The notes below the pieces were generated by a model. The model saw nothing but the letters and a program-made list of their open reading frames with translations, was not told the DNA's origin and did no database searches. Both the position numbers and the translations under genes were made by a program. A stretch of 64,000 nt of DNA from Poecilobothrus nobilitatus (taxonomy: Eukaryota; Arthropoda; Insecta; Diptera; Dolichopodidae): positions 33,749,398 through 33,813,397 of the forward strand of contig OX352773.1 in the NCBI GenBank assembly GCA_947095535.1, read 5' to 3'. Of the stretch, positions 25,901 to 40,700 are shown in pieces. Every line of letters starts with the position of its first letter. Position 1 is the first letter of the stretch.

Positions 25901-28900
25901 TGTATGTATATATATATAGGTACATACATACGTATATTAAAAATAAATAAGAAAATAAAATAAAAAAATAAAAAGAACGTTCTGTAGAAAAGGAGTTTTC
26001 ATTTTAATAAATGAAATTTGTTTTAAAATAATTGGCGTCTTTAAGAATGGTTGGATTTTTTACCAATTCTAAGTCTAACATTATAGCTACACTTAAAAGT
26101 ACAGTTTCTTTTTTATTATTTTGCTTTTCAATGTTAAAAAATTAGAATTTATTACCATTTATTACCTTAAAAAATTAGAATTTATATAATTTTTTATTTA
26201 CCATTGTGATAAATTTATATGCAAAAATAAAATTTGTACATGTAGTAGGTACATACGTACCTATTTGTAAAAATTATAAACAAATCAAAAACGATTGCTT
26301 AAATAAAATACATTTGAAAAAAATACATTTCTGGTTTAGCTATTACCTATTTTTTTTCACTTTATTTTTGATAAAACGGTAAATTATTGGTGTTTTATTA
26401 TTATGTGGAATTATTTTTAATTAAAAAATATTTTCATTTTGCGTAAGTTACTAAGTATAATATTTAATTTTTATAAAAAAAAAAAAAAAACATTGAAAAA
26501 TTAATTCTCCATTCATTATACAATAAGAAATCATTTCAAAAATTTAATTTGAAAGTAGGTAGGTATACAATATGGAATATGTTTTGTTTTTGCTCTTTTT
26601 TCTTAAATTTAAATCAATATTTCACAAACATGTACGGGAATTATATGGTTTCACTAAATCTTTAAATCATTAACTTTTGCTTCAATTGTTTAAATTTTTA
26701 AACGAGTGAATTTAGTAACCATAATATACTCAGGTATCTGATTTGGCTTTTGATTTCCTTTTGTTTAAAATACAAAATGCAATTTAAAAATTTAAATATT
26801 TAATTTAAGTCTTGAATCTCAAGAATATATTTACTATCTATTGGTTTATAAAATTAAAAGTGAAACCAAAAACCTCTCTCATGAAATGAAATGAAACCAA
26901 AAATCTCATTGTAGAATAAGTGAACTTAGAAAAAATTGAGTTGAAAGTAGAAAAAATTAGCAATTTGGTTTGAAATTTTAAATTACAGGGTAAATTCGGT
27001 CAAAATTTAACTAGTTTTTATAAGAAAAAAATAACATTCGCTCCTTGTCAAAATATCAGGAATAAATAAATAAAAAAAAAAAACAAGAATTAAAATTAAT
27101 TACAATTCGTTATTTCAAAAATATTTAGATATAAAAAAAAATAGGTGTGGAGAAAAAAGATGAATGAAATCAAAAATTCACATATTTGTAAGAAAAAATA
27201 AACTTATGTACTTATAAATATGTATTATATATACATACACCTATGTAAATATGTATTAATGCGCGTTTAGAAACTACTTTTAATATTTAATTTGTTTTTT
27301 TTTTTATAGTTAAAAAAACCGTTATAGTTTAACTATAAAAATAAATTTGTTAATATTAAATGTTTTTTAGCACATTTAAAAAATAAAAAATTTAAGAATA
27401 TGCTTTTTAATTTCATTTTAAGTCCGGTAATTTCTGTTCGTCTGTCTGTTTATAAAGAATAGAAAATTTTACACCGTTAAGGATACGGAAAATAATTATA
27501 ATAATAAGAAAAAATGGGGCCTTGGTGGCCTAGTGGGTAAAAGCGTATAAAATACGCTGTAAACATCGAGAAAGTGTGGGTTCAAATCCCACACACGTCG
27601 TTAGAGTTATTCCCCCTTACGACATTTACAGCCACGCCTATACAGGAAAGGCTGTATAATTTCCGGTCCACATTTATGTGGCAGAGAAATCCATTAAAAA
27701 AAAAGATAAGTAACAGTTATGGAACAACTTTTTTATGTAGCTAAACGTTCTGATCAATATGACGATGTACATACATATATGTACATATATAAATATAATT
27801 TTATAAATAATTTTAAAATCAATGAAAAATTAATATAACAAAAAAAAAAATATTTGTAGCAAAATAATTACATATTTGTATTTTTATTTTTTTAAGGTCA
27901 TTAAAGTGTGAACTTATTTTTTATTTAGAATGCAACACTTTATTACCTATGTATAGTTTATATTTTCATGTACTTTAAATTTAAAATTAAAGTGTAAATT
28001 ACATAAATTATCGAATTTATAATATTAACGAAAAACAAAGAAGAAAAAAAACTTTTTTTTTTTTAAATTTACTTATTAGTTGCGTTTTTACTCTGTCTGT
28101 TCATTTGCTTACAAACTTGTACGCACTAAAATAGAACAATGAAATTTGAAAAAGTTCTATTTTTAAATCTGTATAACTTGACTGAATCTGTATAATCTTG
28201 AAAATTATGTGAAAGGAAACATCTTTCAGACTTAACTTCATAAGTTACTTTAGAAAATGTAAATTTTATACCTGTAATTCTGTTTAAGAGTTATTAGAGG
28301 AAAGATTTACAATTTGAGATTTTCGACAACTGTATCTTATTTGTACAACTATACAAATTTTTTCAAAGTAAAACGTAAAAATTAAAACTTCAACGTTATC
28401 ATTTTACATTTGTTAATAGCTTTTCTTAATTATATAAGTAGGGTTTCCTTAAAATTGAAAAAGGTGTTTCTTGATTTTCTATTTTCAGAATTTTTTTTGT
28501 ATAAAACACTAGAAGAAATCACAAATTTTGATGTAATTCGCAATATTGTATATTGTTTTTATTGTCTTTTGGAAAATGTGCGCATTTAAAAATCTGTACA
28601 TACTCCCGTGTTTAAATAAATATAATGAAGCAGAAACTCTTTAAGTTTTAATTACATTCAATTCTTTTGTTGTAATTTTATTAAATACTTATTATAATAA
28701 CTTGGTTTTAGCTTAAGGAAATTTATTTTGTCCATTTAAGTATTATTAAAATAGCTATATGAATTTTTTGTCTACTTACTTATATAAACATAATTTTTAA
28801 GAATAACATCCAAATGGAAAACGTCCACGAATTTATACCAGTTATTAATATAAACCATATAAAACCATATATTTTTGTTTTAGATAAAATTATTATTATT

Positions 28901-30609
28901 TTTATAACTCGAAAATGTAATTTTGTATTAAAAACAGAAGTTTGTGTTAAAATTGCGTCATTTGAAAATAATCAAAATATTTAGTTTTTCATAAAGGCGG
29001 ATGTTATCAAAAATTTTAATAAAAAAAAAAAAATTCCTTTACCTTCAGAATAGTGCAAAAAATGTTAAATATAGATAAACAAAAGTTGGTTTATATAAGT
29101 TTTAAAAATGAAGCAATCATTCAATTGAAATTTCAATTGTTTAATTTTAAGATTTATTACTATAGGTACACGAAATTCAATTAAATTTTTCATTGCATTC
29201 AGTTAGTATTCTTTTTTAGAAGTAAAGATGAAAATCTATTCTTTATGTACCTACTGATACATGTAAGAAATAGTGGCTTATGGAATAGTGACACTTATAG
29301 CGAAGGGGGAAAAATATATATATATATATATATATTTTTATTTATTTATTTATTTTTTTATATTAATCTTATTACAAATCACATGTAGGATAATATAATA
29401 TTATTAAATCATCGGCTATTAAGGTCATTATAAATCTAATACTATTCTTGATTCATATAGTACTACTAATACACTATATTTATTTTGTTTCTATTACTTA
29501 TTTATAGACTATTTGTATCATAAGGGGGATTTCCTTACTTTTTCAGTAATATTTTCCAGTAATTTTCCTTAGATTTTCATTTAGAAATTTTTTTTTTTTA
29601 TTTATAATATAAATATTATACAAATGAAAGCTATGCTCCTTTTTCTCACATATCTTGAGAAGGAGAATTCTAATTTTCCTTTTGATTGAAAAAAAAATAA
29701 ATTCTTGAATCTCTTGGATTTGAGAATCTTTTTTCCTTCTCTTAATAAGCCATTTGTTTAATCATTTTGCTACCGCGGTCCCAGAAATATTATTCCGCAA
29801 AAAATAAATTGAAAAAAGAAGATTTATAAAATTATTGAGGTTTGCTTTGTATATTTTTATCGATTTTTAACCATAAAGGATAGAAAAGTAAGTATAATGG
29901 TTTTGGATAACTTTTTTATTTAATTAATTTTATTAAATTATTTGAAAATGTGTGTATATATATGCACTTTATCAAATAAATTTTAAATATTTCTATGCAT
30001 AAGAAATAAACAAATATAAAAGTAAAGTCTTTAATAATTAAGTGATGACCTCCTAACTTTAGCAGTTTGATCCCTATTTAGTATTTTTTATTTTTATATT
30101 TATATTAAAGTTTAATATAAATTTCTCATAAACTTTTATAGATCACACAATCCAACTTTTATTTGAATTTTCATAGCTTTTCTATAATCGTTTTCAATAT
30201 ATAAATATATATTATTTTATTTTTCTTTTGTAATTTATATTTTCTTGTAGCGTAATTTTATATCATTTAATTTTTATATCAATTATATTTTTTTTTATAT
30301 CATAAAAGATATTATTTTAATTAAATGACGTACATTTAATTTATTATAAAAACCTTATTTTCTTTATTTTTGTATGTATATATATATATATATTTAGAAA
30401 TATGATTTAATTTAATATGAGTCATATATACTTATATACATAATGTATTATATACATATGTATAACTGTACTTAATCTTTTAGAAAAATCGACATTCAAT
30501 TCAATTAATCCTACGATTTCCTTTCTTTGATATTTAATGATGTGTTAAAAGAAAAAAAAAATTAATTTTTATTTTTTTTATTAAAAAATATTTTTATAAT
30601 ATTTTTTAC

Positions 30610-30640
<31 letters not shown>

Positions 30641-33600
30641 CAATAAATTTTTATAAAAACTGGTCATTATTACAAGATTTACAAGTAAATGCAGTAAATT
30701 AAAAAAAATTCAAGGATTCTATGAATATTAAATGCATTTACATATACGTACATAATATCTATATTGTGAGAATTTAATCCATATATGTATTGGTGTAGTC
30801 AAGTAAAGTGTTTCATATCTATTTTATTTTAATAAATTTAATTTACTTACTATTACAGTTAAGAGTCAAATAAAAGTTTGCAGTGCAGCAATGAATGTAA
30901 GTACATATATAGGAACTTGACATGAATAGAAAATTTATAGATAATTCAGAATCGAATTTTTCGAAGTATGTCACTCGTAATAAGTACTATTAATACTACC
31001 GATATCATTTTTTATTTAATGAAGGCTAAGCTAATGTATTAGTAATCACTAGATTCTATACATTCCTATTGCACCTTCAAACTCAAACGAATCTATATAA
31101 AAGCGTATAATAATATTTATGACACGCGGATACTGTTCCGATGAAATAAGCTTTGAAAATTTCTTAAGAATTTGACAGATAGTTTACTTAAATCTGGAAA
31201 AAACAAACCAACGATATATTTTTGTCTTTCCGATAGTGGGAAGAGTAGTCTACCAATTAATTTTTACAGTTGAGATCCATATGAAACAGCTAGCCAATTT
31301 TGTAATTTTTGCCAATTTTTGATTAAAGACATAAGAAAGGGAGAATTTACACATAATTTTTTTTGGACTCAGTTTCAAACGCATGTTGTTAATTATTTTC
31401 TAAGCTGTACTTATAATCGATTGTTTTTGGCTAATTTAATTTTTAACAATTATGCGTATGTTCAAGTTGACAAGTTGGTATATTTTGATTTTTATTTGTT
31501 TAATTACTTAGATGATTTTTTTTTAATAATGTCATTTAAATTTGAAGTGACATATAAAATGTAGTATTTATAATTTTCAAGTGAATTTAATTTTTTAATT
31601 CAAAGATTATTACACTTGAATTACAATACACAAAGATTTAATAAGATTAATTTTAGACTTTCTATATAGATCTATCTAGCTTTACCTTTAATCTTTAAAA
31701 ACACCTTGTAAATATCCTTGGTAATAATTTTAAGTTTGTATAATAAGCTTTATACATAATAAAATAAGTATTGTCTACTCTAGTTAAATGAATCGCGTGA
31801 TAATAAATCACCTTTAAAATTGAATGTATGTATATATATGGTGAGAGTATTCATATTTTTTTGAATTTTATTTTAGGTTTTGGTTTAAGTATTCATTAAA
31901 TTATACTGTAAACTGCATATGCAATTTACAGTATGTATATTATTATTGATTGTTTCTTTTTATTTTGACTAGCTCTGTAATGATTTTATAAACATGTTTT
32001 TTGTATCAAATTGAAATATTAGTTTAATATTCTTTTTTCCCGATCCTTCAAATTCTCTGTTTATATAATTTGTTTGTTATTAAGTACAAGGTTTTTGTTT
32101 TTTGTTATTTTAATTAACCTTGAGACTTTCTTATAAAGTTTAAGTTATACATATATATTTAAATTTATTGTTTAGAAATGTAATGAAAATTTTGTTAAAT
32201 AAAATTTGTTTTATTTTTTTATATTTTTTTGCAAAAAAAGAAAACATTATGATTAAATTTACATGATAAGTTCTGTACTTTCAAAATGGACAATTAAAAG
32301 TTTTATTTTGAATATGATTGCAATGTTTTGTTAACAATATGGTGTAATTTTATTAAAGCCACTTTTTTATTTGATCAAAAAAAATCTGATTATTTTATTT
32401 TTTTTATTCTGTCATTTGTTTTTGAGTTTGAAATATATACTCACCGAAGTGATTTTTTTTTTTTATGAATAGATGTCACTTTTAATAAAAAGAAAAAAAA
32501 TGATAAGGTGAAAAATAAATGACGAATATGTATATAAAAATAAAATTAAAATCTATCTATACTTGATTGACATCTGCTTGAATAAATTTAAAATAAGATA
32601 TCTTATAAGTGTACCTTTAAGGTGCAGGAAAAGTTATTAGAGATGGTGTGATCATAAGAATAAAAAAAATATGATAACATTACTTATAAGTTATATGATA
32701 ACATTACTTATAACATTATTTATAAGTTACAAATAGTTGTAAATTAAATAAGTTAAAAATATTGAAAATGCTCACTGTAAAAAAAAAATAAATTGGAATT
32801 GAGTCACTTATTCATTATAAAATATGTTTCGTTAAGTGATTTTTTACTTATCGATGTTATACTCAAAATCAGACTTAAGAAAATAAGAAGAACTAAGAAA
32901 ATTTTTTGTAAACATTTAAAAAAATGTTTTTGTATTTTAATTTTATATTTGTTCAGAACATTTATAACCTTTTATATATAATATGAATCTATCTTCGAGG
33001 ACACCGTGTATTATCGTATGTACCACAGTTTTGATACATTACGATTCATGGGAATTTTTTTATTTCATTTTTTTTTTATTTATATATTTTATCAATGAAA
33101 AAGAGACTGAAAATAACAACAAGAATGTCCGGAAATTTTTATCTTTTTTTTTTTTTAATTTTAATGTATTTTTTGTTTTTAATTTTTTGTCTCATAAAAC
33201 ATAAAAATCTGGTTTACAATTTATTTGAAGTTATTTTTTTTATTTGTTTTTTTTTTTTTTGTTGATGATGATGTCTAATTTTATCTATTGCCGGTAGTCA
33301 TAATCTTTTAATTCTTCAATTCATATTGGATGCTGAGGGAGATTGATATGGACAAAAATATAGCAAAACAAAAATCAAAACAAAATAAATTGAATAGAAG
33401 TGATACAAGTTTTTAAAATGTTTAAGTATAAAATATATATGAAAAAATAAGAGTTTTTTTTTTTAATAGTTTTTCCTCTTCTATAAATATATACAATTGT
33501 TTACATTAATAAGTTTAATTTATATAAAAGCTACCTATTGATTTTTTTTTTGTTTTTATTTTGTTATCTTATATTATAAATCAAAATTTGACTATTTAAG

Positions 33601-34695
33601 GTTAGTTTACTGACTTTTGTGTTGTAAAATGTTGATCTTAAATGGTTAAGTTGTTATAAACATTTTACTTATATGACATTTACATTTTGCGAAATTTATT
33701 AAATGATATAGGTATGTACTTATTTAAAGTTTTCTACTCTTAAGCCCTTATTACACGATACAACAATGATATTTGTATTATATATTTTCTATTTCCAATA
33801 GTTGAAACATTATTAATCTATTGAATGATTTGAATGTTCAACCATTCAATATACAACTGTCAAATGGTAATAGTGTCGTATATTTCGAATTGTTCAACCG
33901 ATTTTATTATTATTTATAATTTTTAATGTAAACATCAAAGTTTTATTTTTTTATATAAATACTAAAATAATATTTTAAATTAAATTTTTAACACTTACTT
34001 TTACTTTTTATAATTATATATAAGAAACTTATGCAGTTTTTTGATTACATCCATAATAGTTCCAAAACAGTTTCTAAAATTCCATATGAGCAAATAAGAC
34101 TTATGGTATAAATTAGATATTTTTATCCCCTTTTCATTGCAATTTGCAAAATTAAGCAAGAAATTCATAAATATTTTTGTTGAACTAAAATTGCTATAAA
34201 ATTCTGTTCTGTATTTTAACAACGTCACATTAACACAACATCTTATCAACTTTAGCTAAATGCAAGTTGATTCAATCGTTGATCAACTGTTGTATCGTGA
34301 AATGAGGCGTTAAGATATATTTTTACCTAAATTGTAAAATTTTTCTTTATAAATTTTACATCAATTTAATATTTAAAAATTATTTAGAGAACTTTATATA
34401 AAGAAAATGGATTTTTTTTTTATTTTACTCTTGTACAGAATGAACAAAAAAAAAAAAAGAACAAGGCAGTATGTATAGTACCAACATTTTTTAAAGACAA
34501 TTCTTGAAAAACTTTTACAAATTCTAGAAAAAATTTACTTATGTAAAAGTTCAGACTGCACTTTGAGGCACAGACACAAAAGTATCCAGTAGAATTAGAG
34601 TACAGATTGTTTCAACATTACGGGGGTAGCTTCGCAACGGTTGGGACTACTTCAAAAAGTTGTTCCACACCTTTTATCTTCTACATTTATGAAAT

Positions 34696-34750
<55 letters not shown>

Positions 34751-37700
34751 AAATTTATATAGTTTCTATATTTCAAAGGTCCAAGAAGTTTTATAAACAA
34801 ATACGCGGTCGGACAAATACAAATAATAAAAAATATTTTAAATTTTTTGTGTGAAAAATGTGCTAAAAAACTTCATACTAAATAATGTCCTTATTCTAAT
34901 AAATATAACATGTCCTTATTTATCTTATAATGAAAATGAGAAAAAATGTTGTTTTTTTTTCTTCTTTTATTAAAAATTCAACATTCTTGTTATCAAATCA
35001 CTGTGCATGAAATTATATATATACTTATGTACATAAACCTAGTACATAAAATATAGTGCAATGACATTAGATTTTATTTCTGCTGCACAGTAGATAACCT
35101 CAATAGAAATTAATTTAAATCTGGTTAGTATTCTAAAGAAAGAAGGCTCAGAGGGGATTCGATTTTATAATTAATTTTTTTTTTGTTCTTCTTTTTTAAA
35201 ATGTTATATTTTTTTTTAAGTTGTCTTCATCTACCTTCTTTAAAAATAATAATTTTTATAATTTTCATCAAGCCAAAATACTTCCTTGAAGAACCGGACG
35301 ATCTATCCTTGATCTTATACTTCTGAGATTTTCTTTCATTAGAGAATCTTCCATAGTTCTCCTTGTATGGAATTCTAAATTGATTTTACCAAATTTATGA
35401 ATCTGTGAGTGTCATTTGCGTCTCTGTATAAACCTTCGTCTACTATGTTTATTCAATATCGGCTTGTTTTTTAGCATTAACCGCCCGTAGTTGATTCTCG
35501 TAGAGAGTCTTAGATTTAATCTATTAAGGGTTGGAATTTTCTTTTTGTTTTCGTCTTATTCTCCCCAGAAATGCTTCGGCTGAATAGCATTATTTTATTA
35601 TTTTTTAGTATTTATTAATAGTTACATAGATAATTTATTTTAATTTTAGTTCATTAATCTTTCTATTTAATTTTTAAATGAGCATAATAAATAATCTGAT
35701 ATCATATTGTGAATTTAAAAATAAACGAAGAGATAAATAACATCTAATTTTTACTTTAACTCTTTATGAAATAATATACAAAAAGGAAGAAAAACTAAGG
35801 ACTACAGTATTTTTCATTGTATTTAAAAATAGAATTTTATTTGTTATGGATTCGATTAAAATAAACAATGTCACTTGTAGACTTTTAATTAGATATTATA
35901 TGTATAGGATGGAAACTTATATTTTGTATTCATATAAAATAATGGATATTTTGTTATTCTTCTTTTTAATTGTAATTTATATTTATTTTAGCATTATTTA
36001 TATTCTATACAGAATATGAAAATCAATGTAAATTCAATTTTTTTTAAAATTTTATTTTCAGATTACGCAAATGGGGAAAAAGCGGGTCTTAGCCTCAGCT
36101 AGTATTAATATGAGAAAATATGCTAGTATAGAATCAACACAACAAAGTTTTACATTAGGTTTAAAACCGACATCAAGAAAGATAACATCAGCTGAAATAG
36201 AATTAACAATTAGTTGTGTATTTTTAAGGGAAGGAAAAGCGACGTAAGTCTTTTATATATAAATATTATTTATTACATATTACATTTTAACTATTATTTA
36301 TATTTATATTTTTTTTCTATTATTATTAATACTTAGAGATGAAGATATGCAAAGTGTTATATCTATGATGTCGGTTAATAATAATTGTGATGTAGCGCCA
36401 TTAGATGATTTGGAAGATATACCAGATTTAGAAAGTTCTGGAGATATATCAGATCATGTATTAGATTTTACACAACAACTTGAACAATTAACAAATAGTT
36501 TAAATGGTCCAATTGATTTGGCAACTCCAATGAGTGGTAATTAAAAATTTCTCTTTTACCCTAACTTACAAAGTTTTTATATACAATAATGTTTTTTTTT
36601 TTTGTTTTTAAATAGTACCTTCATTATCCGAAGATCCAACACCTTTAGCGGAACATAATCATCTTGATTTCGAATTAGAATTAGATAAATCACCACCTAA
36701 ACACCAACACCAACAACATCAGTCAACATATAATTATAATGAACAAAAACAAATTGATCAACAGAGATCACAGCAACAACAAGAAACATTAGGAATAACA
36801 AATAATGATCAAAATGCACAACAATTAATAACACCAGTTAATACTAAACCACCTGATGAATTGGATAAAGTTAGTTCACCAAAAATTAAATTAGAATCAA
36901 TTGATGGTTCTAATACAAAAATTATTAATAATAAAAAATCAACTATTATTACTACTACAACTAATCAGACTACAATAACTAATAATAAAATTAAAAATAA
37001 ACCACCTCTTATAACTGAAATTAAAATTCCTGATGATAAAATTGAAGTGATCGTTAATGAAACAAATGATTCTAATAATAAAAAACATGAAGAAATTCAA
37101 ATAAATTTAATACCCAGTGAAAATACAAATTCATTTTCAATTATATCAAAATCATCACTTAATCCTCAGCCACCTAGTTCAATACCTGAAAATCGTGATA
37201 CAAAACGTTCTGATTTGTTACGATTAAATATACGAAAAAATTATGAAAATTCTGATTCCACTAACAATAAAGTAGTTGAAAAAATTAATTTGAAAGAGCG
37301 AACACCTGGTCAAGATTTATTAGAGTGGTGTAAAGATGTAACAAAAGATTATCCAAATGTTAAAGTAACAAATTTAACAACAAGTTGGCGTAATGGTATG
37401 GCATTTTGTTCAATAATACATCATTTTGAACCAGATCTTGTGTAAGTTTTTTTTCTTTTATTATAATTCATTTGTGATCAGTGAATTCTATTATTAAATT
37501 TTCTTTGGAACCTCAGAGATATGTCTAAACTTTCACCTCATGATGTTGTTGCTAATTGTCGTATTGCATTTGATGTTGCAGAAAAATTAGGTATACCACG
37601 TGTTATAGAACCACGTGATATGAGTTTACTAGCTGTACCGGATAAATTGGCTGTTATGACATATTTGCATCAATTGAGAGCTCATTTTACTGGTAAACAA

Positions 37701-40700
37701 TTACAAATCGAACAAATTGGTAAGGCGCCTCTTAATAAAAATTGAAAATATTTATTTTCTTTTTTTTTTTTTATATTATTTAAATATTTTGTAATGAACG
37801 TTGAAATTTGAAATTAATTAATATACGTATTCATATTTATATTTTCTCGTCTTTATTTTTTTGTAATTTAATATATTTTTTTAGGTCAAACATCTGATGA
37901 ATCAAGTTATGTTATTGGAAATTATAAAACAGATAATTTATCAAATAATATATTAAATTTAAATATGAATAATTTAAAAATGCATTTTCAACAAAATTCA
38001 TTTGATGAAAATATTCAATCTGGTGGTGGTGGTGGTAATGTTCAAGAAAATGGTGAAAATAAATCACCAACATCAAAAAAAGATGTTAAAAATTTAATAT
38101 TATCTGGTTCAAAGAATTTATTTGTAAAAGTTTTATCACCAACAAAAGATAAATATACCGTAAATGCCTTGCATCCAAATCAACAACAACAACAACAACA
38201 ACATCATAATAATTATCAACAATTTAATTCATCATCAATAATAAATAATACAGGGATAATAAATCCGGCCAACAATAGTAATGATATTAATAATAAAAAT
38301 AATAAATCTAATTTATTAATGACAAGACGACAATTAATCGATCCATTTGGTAGTGATGATGAAGATGATTCTACAAATAATAAAAAAGAAAAGAATATTA
38401 ATAAAGAATTTAATCAAATGGAAGTACAAAAAAATAATTCTGATACAACGGAATTAACTAGTCCGCAATTAGATACTTATACAACTAATGTAAGTTTTAA
38501 AGAAAATATAATGTTTGTTTTTTATGTAATAGGCTACGCTTAAGGAATTTCTTCCTTTTCCATTAAAGCAAAAAAAAAAAAAAATCAAAAATACTATTAA
38601 AATTTAGGTTAAATTAGATCTTTTTTATCTTAATATAAAACTACTTCTACTTTGGGGTCCCAATCAAATTATTAGTGTATTTTAAAAAGAATATATAGAA
38701 TTTATTTAAAGAAATTAGATCTAATTTATTCCGTACATTTGTCATTTTAATTTTAAATACATATTTAAGCAGTTTTAATTCAACCATATTTTATTTCAGT
38801 TAAATTTTTCTTTATTTAATTATAAATAAAATTTATGTAACAAATTCATTTGTAAGGATTATTCACAGAAAAAAAGTAAATGTTTATAAAGAACAAAAAT
38901 GTTTTAGTTTATATTTTAAAAGTTTATTGAAATTTAATATAATATTATGTAGAACTTTTAAAATTTTATTAAAAAATTCATAGCAGTATAAAATTTTATT
39001 TTGATTTGATTAAATCAAAAAAAAAAAAAACATGAATTTGATAAATAATTTTACCTAAAATATTAAATAAATAATATGCGGTTTAATTATAGAAATTTAA
39101 TTTCTGTGAATAATTTTTATACTTTATTACTACAATAATCATACATAAAAATCATAAACAGTTTCATATTAAACCAAAAACATTTTTTTTTTTTTTTTAT
39201 TATAAATATAATTTATGCTAATTTTGTTTGTTTTATGAATTTTGATTTGAAAATTTATTTTAAGTATATGTTCTTTTATCCGTCAAGCTTACGTACTTAT
39301 TATCCTTACTTTGCTTTCATTTTTTTCCGTTTTAATTTTTTATTTTACATGATTTTTGGTTTGAAACAAATTGAAAAATTCTAGAAATTATTTATGAGAC
39401 ACAAAGAAATGAGTGAAAAAGCCAAAGCAATGATGGAAAAATTAGGAATTGCTCAAGAAAATGGAAAGAATAACAACGATGTAAGTATATTAAAGTAGAA
39501 AAAATGAAATTGAAAAAAAAAAAAGTGTAAAAAAGTGTTATTTAAATAAAAAGTAATTACTGCTAAAATTCGATTTTACTTGAAAATTTGGAACACGAAA
39601 TTTCATATTAAGTATAATCTGGTTCAATCAAGATTTAAGTCATGGTATAAAATCAAAATATGTACAAATTTTCGAAATAAGGATTTAATGATTTAAACTC
39701 TCGAGGTTATCTTTAAATTTAATGGAAGTCTTAATTTCAAAATTGTGTACACAAAAAATCACATTAAAAGGTTTAAAATTGGGTCGTTATATTTTTTGTA
39801 CAACTTTGATTGAAGAAACTTATCTGTAGTTTCTCCATTTATCCACAAAATTTTTTTTCAATTTAAATTTTTTTAGTAATTTCGAATTTGAGTAGATATT
39901 TTAGTTCAACTGTAACTTACGCAGCAGAAAAAAAAAAAAAGAAGGAAATTTTTATTTGTAATTTAATTAATTAATTTATTTATTTTTTATTTTATTTTTG
40001 TTTGTTGTTTGTTTTGTTTTTCGAATTATTTTTATTATATTGGTTTTTTTTTTTTTTTCTTTTAAATATTATATGCATATTTATATTTTTGATCAAAACA
40101 ATTCATACATTACAAAATTTCATTCATTACAAAACTTTAGCTTACAAAATTGATCAGAATCATTAATTGTAATAAAATGTTTCACAATCATTTGTAATCA
40201 TAAATTTTTCTTTCAATTTTGTTTTTTTTTTTTATTTATAATTGAAATTTTATAATTTGTTAGGAGGAAAGACAACAAAGATTAAGAGAACATGCACGTC
40301 GATTAATTGCTGAAACACGCTCAAAATCTCATAGTTTAGATAGTCCAACATCTCCAATAAAACAACGACCAACATTATCACCAGAGCGCACAATTTCACC
40401 AATAAATCCAGAAGGTTTCGTTTTAAATCAAACAAATGGTATCGGAAGTCAAAATAATTCACCACAAAAATCTCCAATAAAACGTATATTACCATCTCGA
40501 GATGGTAGTGGTGGTACTACTGATTTTACAGAATTAAATAATAAAAATTATATAAATGATGATATAAATTCAAAATTAAGTCCTAGTCATAAATTAAATA
40601 ATTTTAATAACAGTCCTTTGCAATCATTTAATTCTATATTAGATAGAATTTCACCAAAGAATGAAAAAAGGGTATGTTATGTTGCAAATTGTAATATTTT

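Larger units (their letters stand above)
19981..36061 (+). other. Ehbp1: Ehbp1 16.1-kb intron
   Basis: The donor is GTAAGT at 19981 and the acceptor TTTATTTTCAG ends at 36061. It is the largest intron wholly in the window and hosts most of the transposon load (20.5, 23.1, 27.5, 29.3 and 33.7 kb). A large intron inside the NT-C2 domain often holds enhancers or alternative exons, but no extra coding exon was seen. ORFs at 31319-31564, 32793-33204 and 34001-34249 are A/T-driven or inside repeats. A GC-richer, unrecognised island lies at 35270-35580. Confidence 0.85.

Noticed and set aside
31319..31564. ORF of 81 codons in the Ehbp1 intron
   Set aside because: Starts at a TTG-like codon, rich in Phe/Tyr/Asn/Leu; no domain or splice support.
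34001..34249. Minus-strand ORF of 82 codons
   Set aside because: Lies inside the TTAA-flanked MITE and shows no transposase motif.
35225..35578. Minus-strand frame interrupted mainly by TAA/TAG, as if an alternative genetic code applied
   Set aside because: About seven stops in 118 codons is what chance predicts in DNA this AT-rich, and Ehbp1 in the same window uses the standard code.
40250..40495. Minus-strand ORF of 81 codons
   Set aside because: Antisense shadow of Ehbp1 exon 8.
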